Assembly (NCBI RefSeq): GCF_016785085.1 | Contig: NZ_JAENHO010000003.1 | Location: 682,001-746,000 of the forward strand | DNA: 64,000 bases | Reading direction: 5' to 3' | Source of the DNA: Paractinoplanes lichenicola | GTDB taxonomy: Bacteria > Actinomycetota > Actinomycetes > Mycobacteriales > Micromonosporaceae | In this document: piece by piece, positions 7,667-16,243 of the stretch | Layout of the letters: every line of letters begins with the position of its first letter | How positions within the stretch are numbered: the stretch's first letter is position 1 | Notes under the pieces: generated by a model | The model's database searches: none | Told to the model about the DNA's origin: nothing | What the model saw: the letters and a program-made list of their open reading frames with translations, nothing else | Program-made: the position numbers and the translations under genes

Positions 7667-9265
7667 GTGGAAGTTCGGCAGGCACTCGGCGGCCGCTACA
7701 CATTGCTGAGCGAACTCGGCAATGGCGGCATGGCCGTGGTGTGGCGTGCCCGCGACGAGGTGCTCGGCCGCCCGGTCGCGGTCAAGGTGCTGGCGGGCCG
7801 GTTCGCCGGTGATCCACAATCGCGGGCCCGCATCCGTGACGAGGCCCGGGCCGCGGCCAACCTCTCGCACCCCAACATCGCCCAGGTCTACGACTACGGC
7901 GAGGCCGACGACCTGCCGTACGTGGTGATGGAGCTGGTCAACGGCCCGACCCTGCAGCAGCGGGTGTCCTCCGGGCCGCTGCCGCCGCGCACGATCTTCC
8001 GCATCTGCGGCGAGGTGGCGGCCGCGCTCGCCGTCGCCCACGAGGACGGCCTGGTCCACCGCGACATCAAGATGGCCAACATCATGATCGCGCCCTCGGG
8101 GGTCAAGGTCGTCGATTTCGGCATCGCCGCCGTGGCCGGTCCCGCCGCCCCGGAGGACATGCTGGTCGGCACCCCGGCCTATCTCGCGCCCGAGCGGCTC
8201 ACCGGCGACGCGGTCGAGCCGGCGTCCGACGTCTACGCGCTCGGCGTGCTGCTCTATCGGCTGCTCGCGCACGAGTCGCCGTGGACGGTCGAGAGCACGA
8301 CCCAGATGCTGCAGGCCCACGTCTACGTCGAGCCCGAGCCGCTGCCGGAGCTGCCCGGTGTGCCCGCCGCGGTGGCCGACCTGATCCACGACTGCCTGCG
8401 CAAAGATCCCGCCGAGCGGCCCAGCGCGAGCGAGGTGTCGGCCACGCTGGCCGACGCGGCCGAGGCGGCGTCGGTTCCCGATCCCGTACGGGATGACAAC
8501 GAGCCCACGGCCTTCCGCCTGCCCCGGCCCGCGCCGCCGCCCGCCGAGCCCCCGCGGTACGCCGCCGAGCCGGGTCCCTGGCCGACCGGCGCGGCGCACA
8601 ATTCGGCCCGGCCCGCCACGGTGATCGACCGGCCGATGCACGCGTCGCGGCGACCTCCCACCGCGGCCGGGGGCCGGTTCTCCGGCGTACGGCGGAAATA
8701 TGTCTTCGCCGGTGGAGGCGTCGCCGTCGTGCTCGTCGGCGCACTGATCGCGTGGCTGCTCAGCGGCGACCCCGAGGCGGCCGGAGAGCAGCGGGCGGCC
8801 GCCCCGACGGCCTCGGCGGCACCGACCGTGACCAGCGCGGGTGTCTCGCCGTCGGCCTCCCCACGCGGCAACCTCCCGGTGCCGGCCGCCACCGACCGGC
8901 CCGGCCCCGGACCGATCGTCGGCAGCGGGCCCGTGCCGTCGATGATTCCGTCCGCATCGCCCGGCGTCACCCGAACCGTGAGTGCCGCGCCCGCACCCAG
9001 CGCGTCGATCGACGTGTCCCCGACGGTGTCGGCACCCCCGGCCGGCCAGCGGCTCGAGTCGCCCGGCGGTGCCGCCTTCGCGCTCTGCGACAAGGGCAAG
9101 GCGTCGCTGACCGGGTTCGAGCCCGCCGACGGCTTCACGGCCCGGCCGATCGAGCCGGGGCCGGCGTTGACCGCGCGGGTGCTGTTCAGCGGGGCGACGT
9201 CGAAGTATCGGATGGCCGTGACGTGTGTCGGGCAGACGCCGACGCAGGTGGTCCTGCCGCTGTAG
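7667..9265 (+). CDS. Transmembrane Ser/Thr protein kinase (PknB-type)
   Basis: 532 residues. The kinase domain spans about 10-265, with the Gly loop GNGGMAVVW, the Lys of VAVKVL, catalytic HRDIKMANIM, metal-binding VVDFGIA, and GTPAYLAPE before the APE helix. A Pro-rich juxtamembrane segment leads to one membrane helix (KYVFAGGGVAVVLVGALIAWL). A Ser/Pro/Ala-rich extracytoplasmic linker and a small C-terminal domain of about 60 residues (from CDKGKASL) follow. PASTA repeats are absent, so the sensor differs from PknB. The GTG at 7667 is chosen over the open frame from 7547 because kinase homology begins right after it (LGGRYTLLSELG) and a -10 box sits 6 nt upstream. The ligand is unknown. Confidence 0.92.
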   Translation: MEVRQALGGRYTLLSELGNGGMAVVWRARDEVLGRPVAVKVLAGRFAGDPQSRARIRDEARAAANLSHPNIAQVYDYGEADDLPYVVMELVNGPTLQQRVSSGPLPPRTIFRICGEVAAALAVAHEDGLVHRDIKMANIMIAPSGVKVVDFGIAAVAGPAAPEDMLVGTPAYLAPERLTGDAVEPASDVYALGVLLYRLLAHESPWTVESTTQMLQAHVYVEPEPLPELPGVPAAVADLIHDCLRKDPAERPSASEVSATLADAAEAASVPDPVRDDNEPTAFRLPRPAPPPAEPPRYAAEPGPWPTGAAHNSARPATVIDRPMHASRRPPTAAGGRFSGVRRKYVFAGGGVAVVLVGALIAWLLSGDPEAAGEQRAAAPTASAAPTVTSAGVSPSASPRGNLPVPAATDRPGPGPIVGSGPVPSMIPSASPGVTRTVSAAPAPSASIDVSPTVSAPPAGQRLESPGGAAFALCDKGKASLTGFEPADGFTARPIEPGPALTARVLFSGATSKYRMAVTCVGQTPTQVVLPL

Positions 9266-9310
9266 GTCCTGTTTCGTGTCCGGGGCAGGGCTGCGACCGG
9301 GGAACGAGGC

Positions 9311-9790
9311 CTAACCCCGCAGGGTCTCGCTCGGCGGGCAGCCGTATTCGGCGCGATACTCCGCGGCGAACCGTCCCAGGTTGACGAAGCCCCAGCGCCG
9401 GGCCACCGTCTGCACGGTCATTCCGTCCTGCGGGTCGCCGGCCAGCAGTTCCCGGTGCACCCGATCCAGCCGTACGCGGCGCAGATAGGTCATCGGCGTG
9501 ACCCCGAGATGCCGGCGGAACGCGGTCTGCAGGCCACGGATCCCGACCCCGCCCGCCGCCGCGATGGCGCTCACGGTCATCGGCCGCTCCGGGTGCTCGT
9601 GGATGAAGGCGATCGCGCGGCGCAGCACGGGCGACGGCACCGACGGGTTCACCGCGATCATGGTGGCCGCGATGAGGCGTACGAGCTCGGCGTTGGGTTT
9701 GCCGTCGACGGTCTCGGCCAGCTCGGCGGCAATGGTGACCGGCAGTCGCAAAAGGACGAACGTGGCCTCGCCGCCCGTCTCGGGTGTCAT
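9311..9790 (-). CDS. AraC family regulator, short form
   Basis: 159 residues. The C-terminal ~100 are the AraC/XylS double helix-turn-helix: HEHPERPMTVSAIAAAGGVGIRGLQTAFRRHLGVTPMTYLRRVRLDRVHREL, then VARRWGFVNLGRFAAEYRAEYGCPPSETL. The N-terminal portion is only about 60 residues, too short for a cupin sensor. The ATG at 9790 has GGAGGGA upstream. The same frame continues to 10009, but those residues look like read-through. The short form may be a truncated member or one that relies on a partner; the target is unknown. Confidence 0.85.
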   Translation of the reverse strand: MTPETGGEATFVLLRLPVTIAAELAETVDGKPNAELVRLIAATMIAVNPSVPSPVLRRAIAFIHEHPERPMTVSAIAAAGGVGIRGLQTAFRRHLGVTPMTYLRRVRLDRVHRELLAGDPQDGMTVQTVARRWGFVNLGRFAAEYRAEYGCPPSETLRG

Positions 9791-9931
9791 TTGTCCGGAT
9801 CCCTCCGCCGCGCCACCTGGGGCGGCACGACTACCCCGGTTCTCTCGCGAGTGCACATCGGACGTCGATAGCCGATGCGATCCGTGGCACGCTGCGGTTA
9901 TCCGTGACTGAGGCCGGGAAGGACAAGCGAC

Positions 9932-10243
9932 ATGACTAGGGAGAACTTCAACACCGAGGCGGCCGAGGGCGATCGCGACCGCAGGTTCCACGGCGGCGCC
10001 CCCGCGCACCTCGACGACGACGAGCTGGCCCGCCGCACCGAGGAGGAGCGGGCCGCGGCCGGCGTGACCGACTACGACCCCGGCGCCGTGCCGCCGGCCA
10101 CCGACGACCCGGTGCCGTACGACCCGGAGGCCGACCTCGTCGAGCAGGACATCGAGAGCGTGACCGCCCGGCAGGAGGCGGAGGGCGAGAACGTGCCGCT
10201 CGGCAAGGACAACCCGTTCCCGCCCACGCGCTACGCGGAATAG
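9932..10243 (+). CDS. Small acidic hypothetical protein
   Basis: 103 residues, very acidic and Pro-rich (DPGAVPPATDDPVPYDPEADLVEQDIESVTARQEAEGENVPLG split by turns), so probably largely disordered. No transmembrane segment or motif was recognised. GGGAAGGA lies upstream of the ATG at about 10 nt. It is divergent from the AraC-type regulator, and its last 13 bp overlap the convergent isocitrate-lyase-family gene. The coding call rests on a good ribosome site and compositional fit. Confidence 0.7.
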   Translation: MTRENFNTEAAEGDRDRRFHGGAPAHLDDDELARRTEEERAAAGVTDYDPGAVPPATDDPVPYDPEADLVEQDIESVTARQEAEGENVPLGKDNPFPPTRYAE

Positions 10244-11010
10244 CCCCGCATCAGGCCGTTCAGCCCGCCGTACTCCAGGGCATCGGCGACGGCGGCGTAC
10301 GTGCCGGTGGTCAGCGCCTCCTCGGCGGCATGCCGGGCCACCGCGTACGCCGCCTGGGCCACCGCCGACCCCAGGCTGACCCGCGCCACCCCCAGCGCGG
10401 CGAACTCGGCCACACTCGGCCCGCCCGCTCCCGCCATCACGTTCAGCGGCGCCGGAATCTTCGCCGCGAGCGTCCCCACCGTCTCGGGGTCGGTGACCCC
10501 CGGCACGAAGATCCCGTCCGCGCCCGCGTCGAGATAGGCCGACGCCCGCGCCACCACCTCGTCGACGTCACCCGCACCCCGCAGGTACGCGTCGAGCCGC
10601 GCGTTGATGAACAGCTCGGCCCCCGCCGCCGCCCGGGCCGCCGCGAGCCGGGCCGTCTGCTCCTCGACCCCGCGAGCGCCGTCCTCGATGTTCACCCCGG
10701 CCGCCCCCGCCGCGACCACCGCCCGTACGGTCGTCGCCACGTCTTCCGGTTCCACCCCGAACCCGGACTCGATATCGGCGGTCACCGGCACCCGCACGGC
10801 CCGGACAACCCGCCGCACCAGCGCGACGGCATCGTCCCGGCTCAGCGCGTCCCCGTCGGGCGCGCCCAAACTCCAGGCCACGCCCGCACTGGTGGTGGCC
10901 ACGGCTCGCGACCCGGCCGCCTCGACGATCCGCGCGCTGGCCGCGTCCCACGCGTTGACCAGCACCAAGGGCTTACCCGGCATGTGCAAGGAGCGGAGGT
11001 TTTCGGTCAC
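10231..11010 (-). CDS. Isocitrate lyase/PEP mutase family protein
   Basis: 259 residues with the PEP mutase/isocitrate lyase TIM-barrel signatures: LVLVNAWDAASARIVEAAG, ATTSAGVAWSLGAPDGD, VPVTADIESGFG, AAGAAGVNIEDG and ARLDAYL. The conserved Asp and Glu of ADIESG and NIEDG bind Mg2+. Such proteins cleave or rearrange C-C or C-P bonds of 2-oxo acids (for example 2-methylisocitrate or oxaloacetate); the exact substrate is unknown. GTG 11010 is chosen because AAGACT lies 6 nt upstream and the family begins near here. The longer frame to 11121 crosses the divergent promoter. Confidence 0.85.
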   Translation of the reverse strand: MTENLRSLHMPGKPLVLVNAWDAASARIVEAAGSRAVATTSAGVAWSLGAPDGDALSRDDAVALVRRVVRAVRVPVTADIESGFGVEPEDVATTVRAVVAAGAAGVNIEDGARGVEEQTARLAAARAAAGAELFINARLDAYLRGAGDVDEVVARASAYLDAGADGIFVPGVTDPETVGTLAAKIPAPLNVMAGAGGPSVAEFAALGVARVSLGSAVAQAAYAVARHAAEEALTTGTYAAVADALEYGGLNGLMRGYSA

Positions 11011-11016
11011 CGCCAC

Positions 11017-11022
11017 AGTCTT
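11017..11022 (-). promoter_or_regulatory. -10 box of leaderless PEP-mutase-family gene
   Basis: AAGACT on the minus strand, 6 nt (GTGGCG) before the GTG at 11010. The same spacer GTGGCG follows the thrB box TAGTCT. Confidence 0.45.
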
Positions 11023-11080
11023 CGCCGCGGCTCCGGCAACCCGTACTGTTTGAGTCTCAGCTAAATCCACGGAGCCGACA

Positions 11081-12043
11081 TTGGTCTCGATCGCCCTCTC
11101 GGCCGCCTCCGCCACCCGCATCCGTTTCGCGATCTCCGCCCTCTGGGAAACCCTCGCGGCCGTACGGATCCTCCGCTCACCCGGCGTGCCCGCGGTCTAC
11201 CGCACGTGGGCCTCCCAGGCGGCCCTCCCCGCCGACAGCCTGCTCGCCACGCTGGTCGCCCCACCCGGCGCCTACACCCCCGACTTCCTGACCCCACCCC
11301 CGACGGGTCTGACCGCCGACCTGGACACCGAGCTGGCCGCCTTACGCGCCACCCCAACCGACGTCATCCGCGCCCACCTGGATCTCCTACCCGGGCTTAC
11401 TCTTCGGCCCGGTGCGCTGACTCGGCTCTACGACGACCCCACCGCCGGCCTGGCCGCGCTGTCCGACGAGATCGCCTCCTTCTGGTCCACCGCCATCGCC
11501 CCCAGGTGGCCCCGCATGAAGGCTTTGCTGGACGCCGAGGTGCAACGCCGTGCCCAGATGCTCGCCACCACCGGCACGGAAGGCGTCCTGGCCGACCTGC
11601 ACCCCGCGGTCACCTGGCAGAACGGCATCCTGCACGTCAACCAGCCCCACTGCACCGCCCCCGACGTCCCCACCGGCACCGGCCTGATCCTGATCCCGTC
11701 GGTCTTCATCTGGCCCACAGTCATGACCGTCTCCGCCGGCCCGACTCCCCAACTGGCCTATCCCGCCGCAGGCGTAGCCACCCTCTGGGAACCCACCACA
11801 ACCACCCCCGACGCCCTGACCGCCCTGATCGGCCGCAGCCGAGCCAACGTCCTGACCGAACTGACGACCCCGCTGTCCACCACGGAGCTTTCCGCCCGCA
11901 CAGGCATCACCCCCGGCGGCATCTCCCAACATCTAGCCGTCCTCCGCGCCGCGGGCCTGATAGTCACCCACCGCCAGGGCCGATCCCTACTGAACACCCG
12001 AACCCCAGCCGCGGAAACCCTGCTGTCAGCCACCACCCACTGA
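11081..12043 (+). CDS. ArsR-type winged-helix regulator with large N-terminal domain (DUF5937-like)
   Basis: 320 residues. Unlike simple ArsR repressors, the HTH is C-terminal (about 255-315: RANVLTELTTPLSTTELSARTGITPGGISQHLAVLRAAGLIVTHRQGR split across two lines of the fold). The ~240-residue N-terminal domain resembles the DUF5937 sensors found on such proteins. TTG 11081 is the start because GGAG lies 6 nt upstream. The plus strand here is strongly C-rich (many CCC/ACC codons). It is divergent from the PEP-mutase-family gene, a likely target. Metal-binding Cys pairs of classical ArsR are absent. Confidence 0.8.
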   Translation: MVSIALSAASATRIRFAISALWETLAAVRILRSPGVPAVYRTWASQAALPADSLLATLVAPPGAYTPDFLTPPPTGLTADLDTELAALRATPTDVIRAHLDLLPGLTLRPGALTRLYDDPTAGLAALSDEIASFWSTAIAPRWPRMKALLDAEVQRRAQMLATTGTEGVLADLHPAVTWQNGILHVNQPHCTAPDVPTGTGLILIPSVFIWPTVMTVSAGPTPQLAYPAAGVATLWEPTTTTPDALTALIGRSRANVLTELTTPLSTTELSARTGITPGGISQHLAVLRAAGLIVTHRQGRSLLNTRTPAAETLLSATTH

Positions 12044-12493
12044 GGTCAGGCAGTTGATCGCTCCCGGCCGCAGCGCGGGCTGGGCTACCGGCACCTGTGC
12101 CTCCGTTGTCACGTCAGCCGCACGGCATCAACGGTGTGACGCAAAGTGCGCTCGAAGCGCTGGTCTCCGCTCGGCCGATCCCGCTGCCGCGGGCCTCGAA
12201 CCCGCCCTCGCCGCCTCGGCCGGGGCCCGGCTGCCAGTCAGTCCGAAACTCTCCGCGCACACGAACAGCACACTGCCCTCATCAGCCGGTGCAGCTGCGC
12301 CACCAACGCCGCCAACCCACTGGCCGGAGGCTCGGACCCCGCTCGATGCCAAGGCCAGCCCCAGCCGCCGCCCAGAGCCAAAGCGCAAACCCCGGCACCC
12401 CCCAACGTCAAGGTCGCACCTCAAACACCCACACACCGCACCACCACACGATCGCGATGCCCCGGCCCTCGCCCCACGGCGTAGTGCCTGACG

Positions 12494-12729
12494 CACACCG
12501 CGCCACCACACGATTGAGGGGTGACCATTCCAGTCCAAGCGATCGCACGCCGCGCCACCACACGATTGGGGGTGGGGCATTCCAGTCCAAGCGATCGCAC
12601 GCCGCGCCACCACACGATTGGGGGTGGGGCATTCCAGTCCAAGCGATCGCACGCCGCGCCACCACACGATTGGGGGTGGGGCATTCCAGCCCAAGCGATC
12701 GCACGCCGCGCCACCACACGATTGGGGGG
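12494..12729. repeat. 52-bp tandem direct repeat, about 4.5 copies
   Basis: The unit begins GCGATCGCACGCCGCGCCAC, continues with CACACGATTG and a GGGGTGGGGC run, and ends ATTCCAGTCCAA. GCGATCGC occurs at 12539, 12591, 12643 and 12695, exactly 52 bp apart. The three full units differ at only one base between 12539 and 12694; a divergent half unit precedes them from 12494 and a truncated unit ends near 12729. A more diverged related block is at 12432-12455. There are no unique spacers, so it is a true tandem array. Every unit carries the 8-bp palindrome GCGATCGC. Confidence 0.92.
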
Positions 12730-12735
12730 TTCGGG

Positions 12736-12779
12736 GGGGGCTCGCCCCCACGGCGTGGGGTCTGGGGCTCGGGCCCCAG
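12736..12779 (-). terminator. GC-rich hairpin cluster downstream of tRNA-Arg
   Basis: Three short stems lie in succession: GGGGG-CTCG-CCCCC (12736-12749), CCCCAC-GGC-GTGGGG (12746-12760) and CTGGGGC-TCGG-GCCCCAG (12762-12779). The first two are mutually exclusive. They lie 55 bp past the tRNA 3' end and could stop transcription, though no T-run follows on the minus strand. Confidence 0.4.
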
Positions 12780-12833
12780 AAAGGAATGCACCACGCCAAG
12801 GTGAGCGCTTTCCGCGAACATGATGAGCCTAAG

Positions 12834-12908
12834 TGGTGCCCCCGGCAGGATTCGAACCTGCGCTTTCGCCTCCGGAGGGCGACGCTCTATCCCCTGAGCT
12901 ACGGGGGC
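12834..12908 (-). tRNA. tRNA-Arg (anticodon CCG), CCA encoded
   Basis: Folds as a normal cloverleaf on the minus strand. Acceptor GCCCCCG pairs with CGGGGGC, and the D arm is GCTC/GAGC. The anticodon stem TCGCC/GGCGA has loop CTCCGGA, giving anticodon CCG, which reads the Arg codon CGG. The T arm GCAGG/CCTGC has loop TTCGAAT. The discriminator is A, and the genome encodes the CCA end at 12836-12834. It is apparently monocistronic. CGG is a common codon in this DNA. Confidence 0.97.
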
Positions 12909-12980
12909 TCAAGTGAGTAGAACCCTAGCAGGTGTGCCGGGGTGGTCGACAACTGGGTTACGGCGAGCCCTCCAACGACG

Positions 12981-13010
12981 GAGGCCCCGAACCAAGCGGT
13001 TCGGGGCCTC
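12981..13010 (-). terminator. Strong hairpin terminator of the DUF305 operon
   Basis: A perfect 13-bp stem (GAGGCCCCGAACC paired with GGTTCGGGGCCTC) with loop AAGC, 16 bp past the DUF305 stop codon. It has no T-run, which is usual for actinobacterial terminators. It would also stop read-through from the tRNA side. Confidence 0.75.
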
Positions 13011-13025
13011 GCGACAATGAAGGCG

Positions 13026-13682
13026 TCAGCTGGCTTGGACCTTCTTGAGGAGGTCGTCGATCAGACCGAGTTCGGTTTGCTGGGACTTGACCATGCTTTC
13101 GGCGATCCAGTCGACGTCCTTGTTGTCGGACAGCTTCACTGCCTCCTGGGCCATGTGGATGCCGCCCAGGTGGTGCTGGCGCATCAGGGTCAGGAACTCG
13201 GTGTTGAGCTCCTTGCCGCTGGCGGCGCGCAGCTTGGTGAGTTGCTCGGGGGTGGCCATGCCGGGCATCAGGCCGTTGACGATCGAGCCGGCCGAGTTGG
13301 GCATCCAGGCCATCGGCTCCTGGGAGCTGGTCGGGCTCAGGTCCCAGTCGCGCAGCCAGGCCTGCATGTAGCCGATCTGGCCGTGCTGGGTGAGCGCGAT
13401 GTCGTTGGCCACGTAGACGATCTCGGCGTCGTCGGACTTCTGGTGGGCGATCATCGACATTTCCACGGCTTGGGCGTGGTGGGTCGACATGTCGCGCAGG
13501 AAGCCGGCTTCGACCGAGTCGTCGCCGGGTTTCGTGAAGTGCGGGATGGACAGGCCGATGCCGATGCCCAGGGCCACGCCGAGGATCAGCGCCAGCGCGG
13601 CCCAGAGCGGGCCGCGGGAGCGGTGGGTCTCGGTCGGCGCGGCGGCGTCGGCCGCCGCGCCGGGGTTCGTCGAGACGGTCAT
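13026..13682 (-). CDS. DUF305 domain membrane-anchored protein
   Basis: 218 residues. One membrane helix (LWAALALILGVALGIGIGLSI) anchors an extracytoplasmic DUF305 domain of ferritin-like helices. The paired signatures are FLRDMSTHHAQAVEMSMIA and LMRQHHLGGIHMAQEA, whose His and Met residues suggest metal (possibly copper) binding, though that role is an inference. The start ATG overlaps the stop of the upstream DUF3105 gene by one base (TAATG), so the two are coupled. DUF305/DUF3105 pairing is a recurring actinobacterial arrangement as I recall it. Confidence 0.9.
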   Translation of the reverse strand: MTVSTNPGAAADAAAPTETHRSRGPLWAALALILGVALGIGIGLSIPHFTKPGDDSVEAGFLRDMSTHHAQAVEMSMIAHQKSDDAEIVYVANDIALTQHGQIGYMQAWLRDWDLSPTSSQEPMAWMPNSAGSIVNGLMPGMATPEQLTKLRAASGKELNTEFLTLMRQHHLGGIHMAQEAVKLSDNKDVDWIAESMVKSQQTELGLIDDLLKKVQAS

Positions 13683-14491
13683 TACTTGTTCATGACCGCG
13701 CCGTTGCCGGCCGAGGCCTGCAGCGGGCCGGTCGTGGTGTTGCCGCCGGAGCAGGAGATGCCGGGCTCGAGGGCGGAGACCAGACGGGTGTCCTTGATGA
13801 ATTCGTCGATCTTGGCGTCGTTGACGTCGTCCGTCTTGTACTGGAAGCCCCAGACCTGCACCGAGACATTCTTGTCGAGGCCCGCGTACGGCGACATCAT
13901 CGTGTAGTCCTGGCCCTCGACCTTCTTCTTCAGAACGTCGACCTGGTCGGCCGCGAGACCCGGCTTGTACGTGATCCAGACCGCGCCGTGCTCGAGGCTG
14001 TGCACCGCGTGCTCGTTGGCGATCGGCGCGTCGTAGACGTCACCGGAGCAGTTCTGCGGCGTCGAGTTGTGCGCGCCGCCGACGGGCGGGCTCGTCACGT
14101 ACTGCTGGGGGCCCTGCTTGTGGGACGTGTCGTTGATCGCCGCGTTGTTCTGCTTGCGGTAGTTGACCACGCCGGCGATCTCGGAGACCTTGTCCTCCCA
14201 GCTGCGGGAGCCCTGCACGGCCGCGAAGACGCCGTAGCCGATGATGCCGACGGCGACCAGGACGACCACGCCGGCCACGGCGATGGGGCCCCAGTTGCGG
14301 CCGCCCGCGACCTTGACCGGGGTGACCGGCTTGCGGCCCTTGCCGCCACCGCCGCCCTTGCCCGCGGGGCCCTTGCCGCCGCCGGTCTTCTTGGCGGCGG
14401 AGGAGCCGGCCGGCGGCTTGCCCTGGCCGGAGGTCTTGGTGACCTTGACGGAGGACGGGACCCGTTCGGGACCCGGCGTGCTCATGCTCAT
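13682..14491 (-). CDS. DUF3105 domain membrane-anchored protein
   Basis: 269 residues. A basic Gly/Lys/Pro-rich cytoplasmic tail (residues 1-65) leads to one membrane helix (WGPIAVAGVVVLVAVGIIGYGVFA) and an extracytoplasmic DUF3105 domain containing SPPVGGAHN, CSGDVYDAPIANEHAVHSLEHGAVWITY in two halves, and a second Cys near the end (ISCSGG). Function is unknown; the conserved His/Glu cluster HAVHSLEHG looks metal-binding. There are two possible ATG starts six bases apart (14491 or 14485). It is coupled to DUF305 and divergent from argS. Confidence 0.88.
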   Translation of the reverse strand: MSMSTPGPERVPSSVKVTKTSGQGKPPAGSSAAKKTGGGKGPAGKGGGGGKGRKPVTPVKVAGGRNWGPIAVAGVVVLVAVGIIGYGVFAAVQGSRSWEDKVSEIAGVVNYRKQNNAAINDTSHKQGPQQYVTSPPVGGAHNSTPQNCSGDVYDAPIANEHAVHSLEHGAVWITYKPGLAADQVDVLKKKVEGQDYTMMSPYAGLDKNVSVQVWGFQYKTDDVNDAKIDEFIKDTRLVSALEPGISCSGGNTTTGPLQASAGNGAVMNK

Positions 14492-14564
14492 CGTGCCTCG
14501 TCGATTCTTTGTGAGAGAGAGGGCGGGGCTCGGGTGGCCGCCGAGCGACGAAGTCTACCCCCGA

Positions 14565-14570
14565 TAGCAT
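14565..14570 (+). promoter_or_regulatory. -10 box of leaderless argS
   Basis: TAGCAT, 6 nt (GGCCGG) before the GTG start of argS. It probably drives the argS-lysA-hom operon. Confidence 0.6.
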
Positions 14571-14576
14571 GGCCGG

Positions 14577-16241
14577 GTGACTCCCGCCAACCTTGCTGCC
14601 ACCGTTCTCTCAGCTGCTCGTAGCGTGTTCGAGACCCGCGGGCTCGACACGTCGGCGCTGCCCGAGGCCACGACGGTCGAGCGACCCCGCAACCCCGAGC
14701 ACGGTGATTACGCCTCCACGCTAGCCCTGCAGCTGGGCAAAAAGGCCGGGGTGGCGCCGCGCGAGCTGGCCGCGGATCTCGCCGCGGAGCTGGGGCGGCA
14801 GCCGGGCGTCAAGTCGGTCGAGATCGCCGGCCCGGGCTTCCTGAACATCCGGCTCGACGCGGCCGCCGCGGGTGTCCTGGCGCGCGACATCGTGCTGGCC
14901 GGCGAGGGCTACGGGCACACCGACACCCTGGCCGGTGAGCGGATCAACCTGGAGTTCGTCTCGGCCAACCCGACCGGCCCGGTGCACATCGGCGGCGTGC
15001 GGTGGGCGGCGGTCGGCGACGCGCTCTCGCGGCTGCTGCGCGCGACGGGGGCGACGGTCGGCACGGAGTATTACTTCAACGACGCCGGCTCCCAGATCGA
15101 CCGCTTCGCGAAATCCCTGTACGCCAGTGCGAAGGGCGAGCCCGCCCCCGAGGACGGCTACGGCGGGGAGTACATCGCCGAGATCGCCACCGCGGTTCAG
15201 GCCGAGGCCCCCGATGTGCTGAAGCTGGGCGAGGCCGAGGCGCTCGAGACGTTCCGCCGGGTCGGTGTCGATCTGATGTTCGCCGAGATCAAGCAGTCGC
15301 TGACCGAGTTCGGCGTGCACTTCGACACGTATTTCAACGAGAAGGACCTGCACGAGCGGGGCGAGCTGCAGGAGGCGCTCGACCGGCTGCGTGAGCAGGG
15401 CCACATCTACGAGGCCGACGGCGCGACCTGGCTGCGGACCACCGAGTTCGGCGACGACAAGGACCGGGTGCTCCGCAAGTCGGACGGCGACTGGACGTAT
15501 TTCGCCGCCGACTGCGCCTACTACCTCGACAAGCGCAAGCGCGGGTTCGAGCGCGTCGTGATCATGCTGGGCGCCGACCACCACGGGTACATCGGCCGGA
15601 TGAAGGCCATGGCGGCGTGCTTCGGCGACGACCCGGCCAAGAACCTCGAGATCCTGATCGGCCAGCTGGTCAACCTGGTGCGGGACAAGCAGCCCGTACG
15701 GATGAGCAAGCGGGCCGGCACGGTCGTCACGCTCGAGGACATCGTCGAGGCGATCGGGGTCGACGCCACCCGGTACGCGCTGGCCCGGTTCTCGTCCGAC
15801 TCGCCCATCGACATCGACATCGACGAGTGGACCCGGGCGACCAAGGACAACAAGGTGTATTACGTGCAATATTGCGCGGCCCGCACCTTCAACGTGGCGA
15901 AGCAGGCCGCCGATCTCGGCGTGACGCGGGGCGAGCCCGGTGACTTCCAGCCCGCGCTGCTCAGCCACGAGAAGGAGAACGACCTGCTCAAGGCGCTGGG
16001 CGAGTTCCCCGAGGTGGTGGCCCGCTCGGCCGAGCTGCGCGAGCCGCACCACGTCGCCCGCTACCTGGAGGATCTGGCCGGGGCCTATCACCGGTTCTAC
16101 GACAACTGCCGGGTCACGCCGCGCAGCGACGAGACGGTCACCGACACTCACCGTGCGCGGCTCTGGCTCAACGACGCCACCCGTACGGTGATTGCCAACG
16201 GGTTGGGCCTGCTCGGCGTCTCGGCGCCCGAAAGGATGTAG
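14577..16241 (+). CDS. argS: Arginyl-tRNA synthetase
   Basis: 554 residues, normal for class I ArgRS, which charges tRNA-Arg in the cytoplasm. The N-terminal Add-1 domain (about 1-100) binds tRNA. The HIGH motif appears as [13 protein letters not shown], and the KMSKS-like motif as [10 protein letters not shown]. The DALR anticodon-binding domain lies in the last ~120 residues ([21 protein letters not shown]). The GTG at 14577 sits 6 nt after a -10 box, indicating a leaderless mRNA. It is followed 2 bp later by lysA, and the order argS-lysA-hom is conserved in actinobacteria. Confidence 0.97.
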   Translation: MTPANLAATVLSAARSVFETRGLDTSALPEATTVERPRNPEHGDYASTLALQLGKKAGVAPRELAADLAAELGRQPGVKSVEIAGPGFLNIRLDAAAAGVLARDIVLAGEGYGHTDTLAGERINLEFVSANPTGPVHIGGVRWAAVGDALSRLLRATGATVGTEYYFNDAGSQIDRFAKSLYASAKGEPAPEDGYGGEYIAEIATAVQAEAPDVLKLGEAEALETFRRVGVDLMFAEIKQSLTEFGVHFDTYFNEKDLHERGELQEALDRLREQGHIYEADGATWLRTTEFGDDKDRVLRKSDGDWTYFAADCAYYLDKRKRGFERVVIMLGADHHGYIGRMKAMAACFGDDPAKNLEILIGQLVNLVRDKQPVRMSKRAGTVVTLEDIVEAIGVDATRYALARFSSDSPIDIDIDEWTRATKDNKVYYVQYCAARTFNVAKQAADLGVTRGEPGDFQPALLSHEKENDLLKALGEFPEVVARSAELREPHHVARYLEDLAGAYHRFYDNCRVTPRSDETVTDTHRARLWLNDATRTVIANGLGLLGVSAPERM

Positions 16242-16243
16242 GG

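Larger units (their letters stand above)
12044..12833. other. Long intergenic region, no credible gene
   Basis: About 790 bp without a convincing gene. Several frames are open on both strands, but only because stop codons are rare in this GC- and C-rich stretch. The translations are low-complexity (Pro/His/Arg) and match no family I know. It holds a 52-bp tandem repeat (12494-12729) and GC-rich hairpins (12736-12779) downstream of tRNA-Arg. 12044-12430 shows no structure I can name. Confidence 0.7.

Noticed and set aside
12494..12729. CRISPR array
   Set aside because: The whole 52-bp unit repeats with no unique spacers, and no cas genes are present. It is a tandem repeat.
12054..12804. Long overlapping reading frames on both strands
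   Set aside because: They result from the lack of stop codons in GC-rich repeat DNA; the products are low-complexity Pro/Arg/His, with no start site or family resemblance.
12834..12908. tRNA-Arg as an integration site with a nearby island
   Set aside because: No second copy of the tRNA 3' end, no integrase, and no phage-like genes are visible in the adjoining gap.
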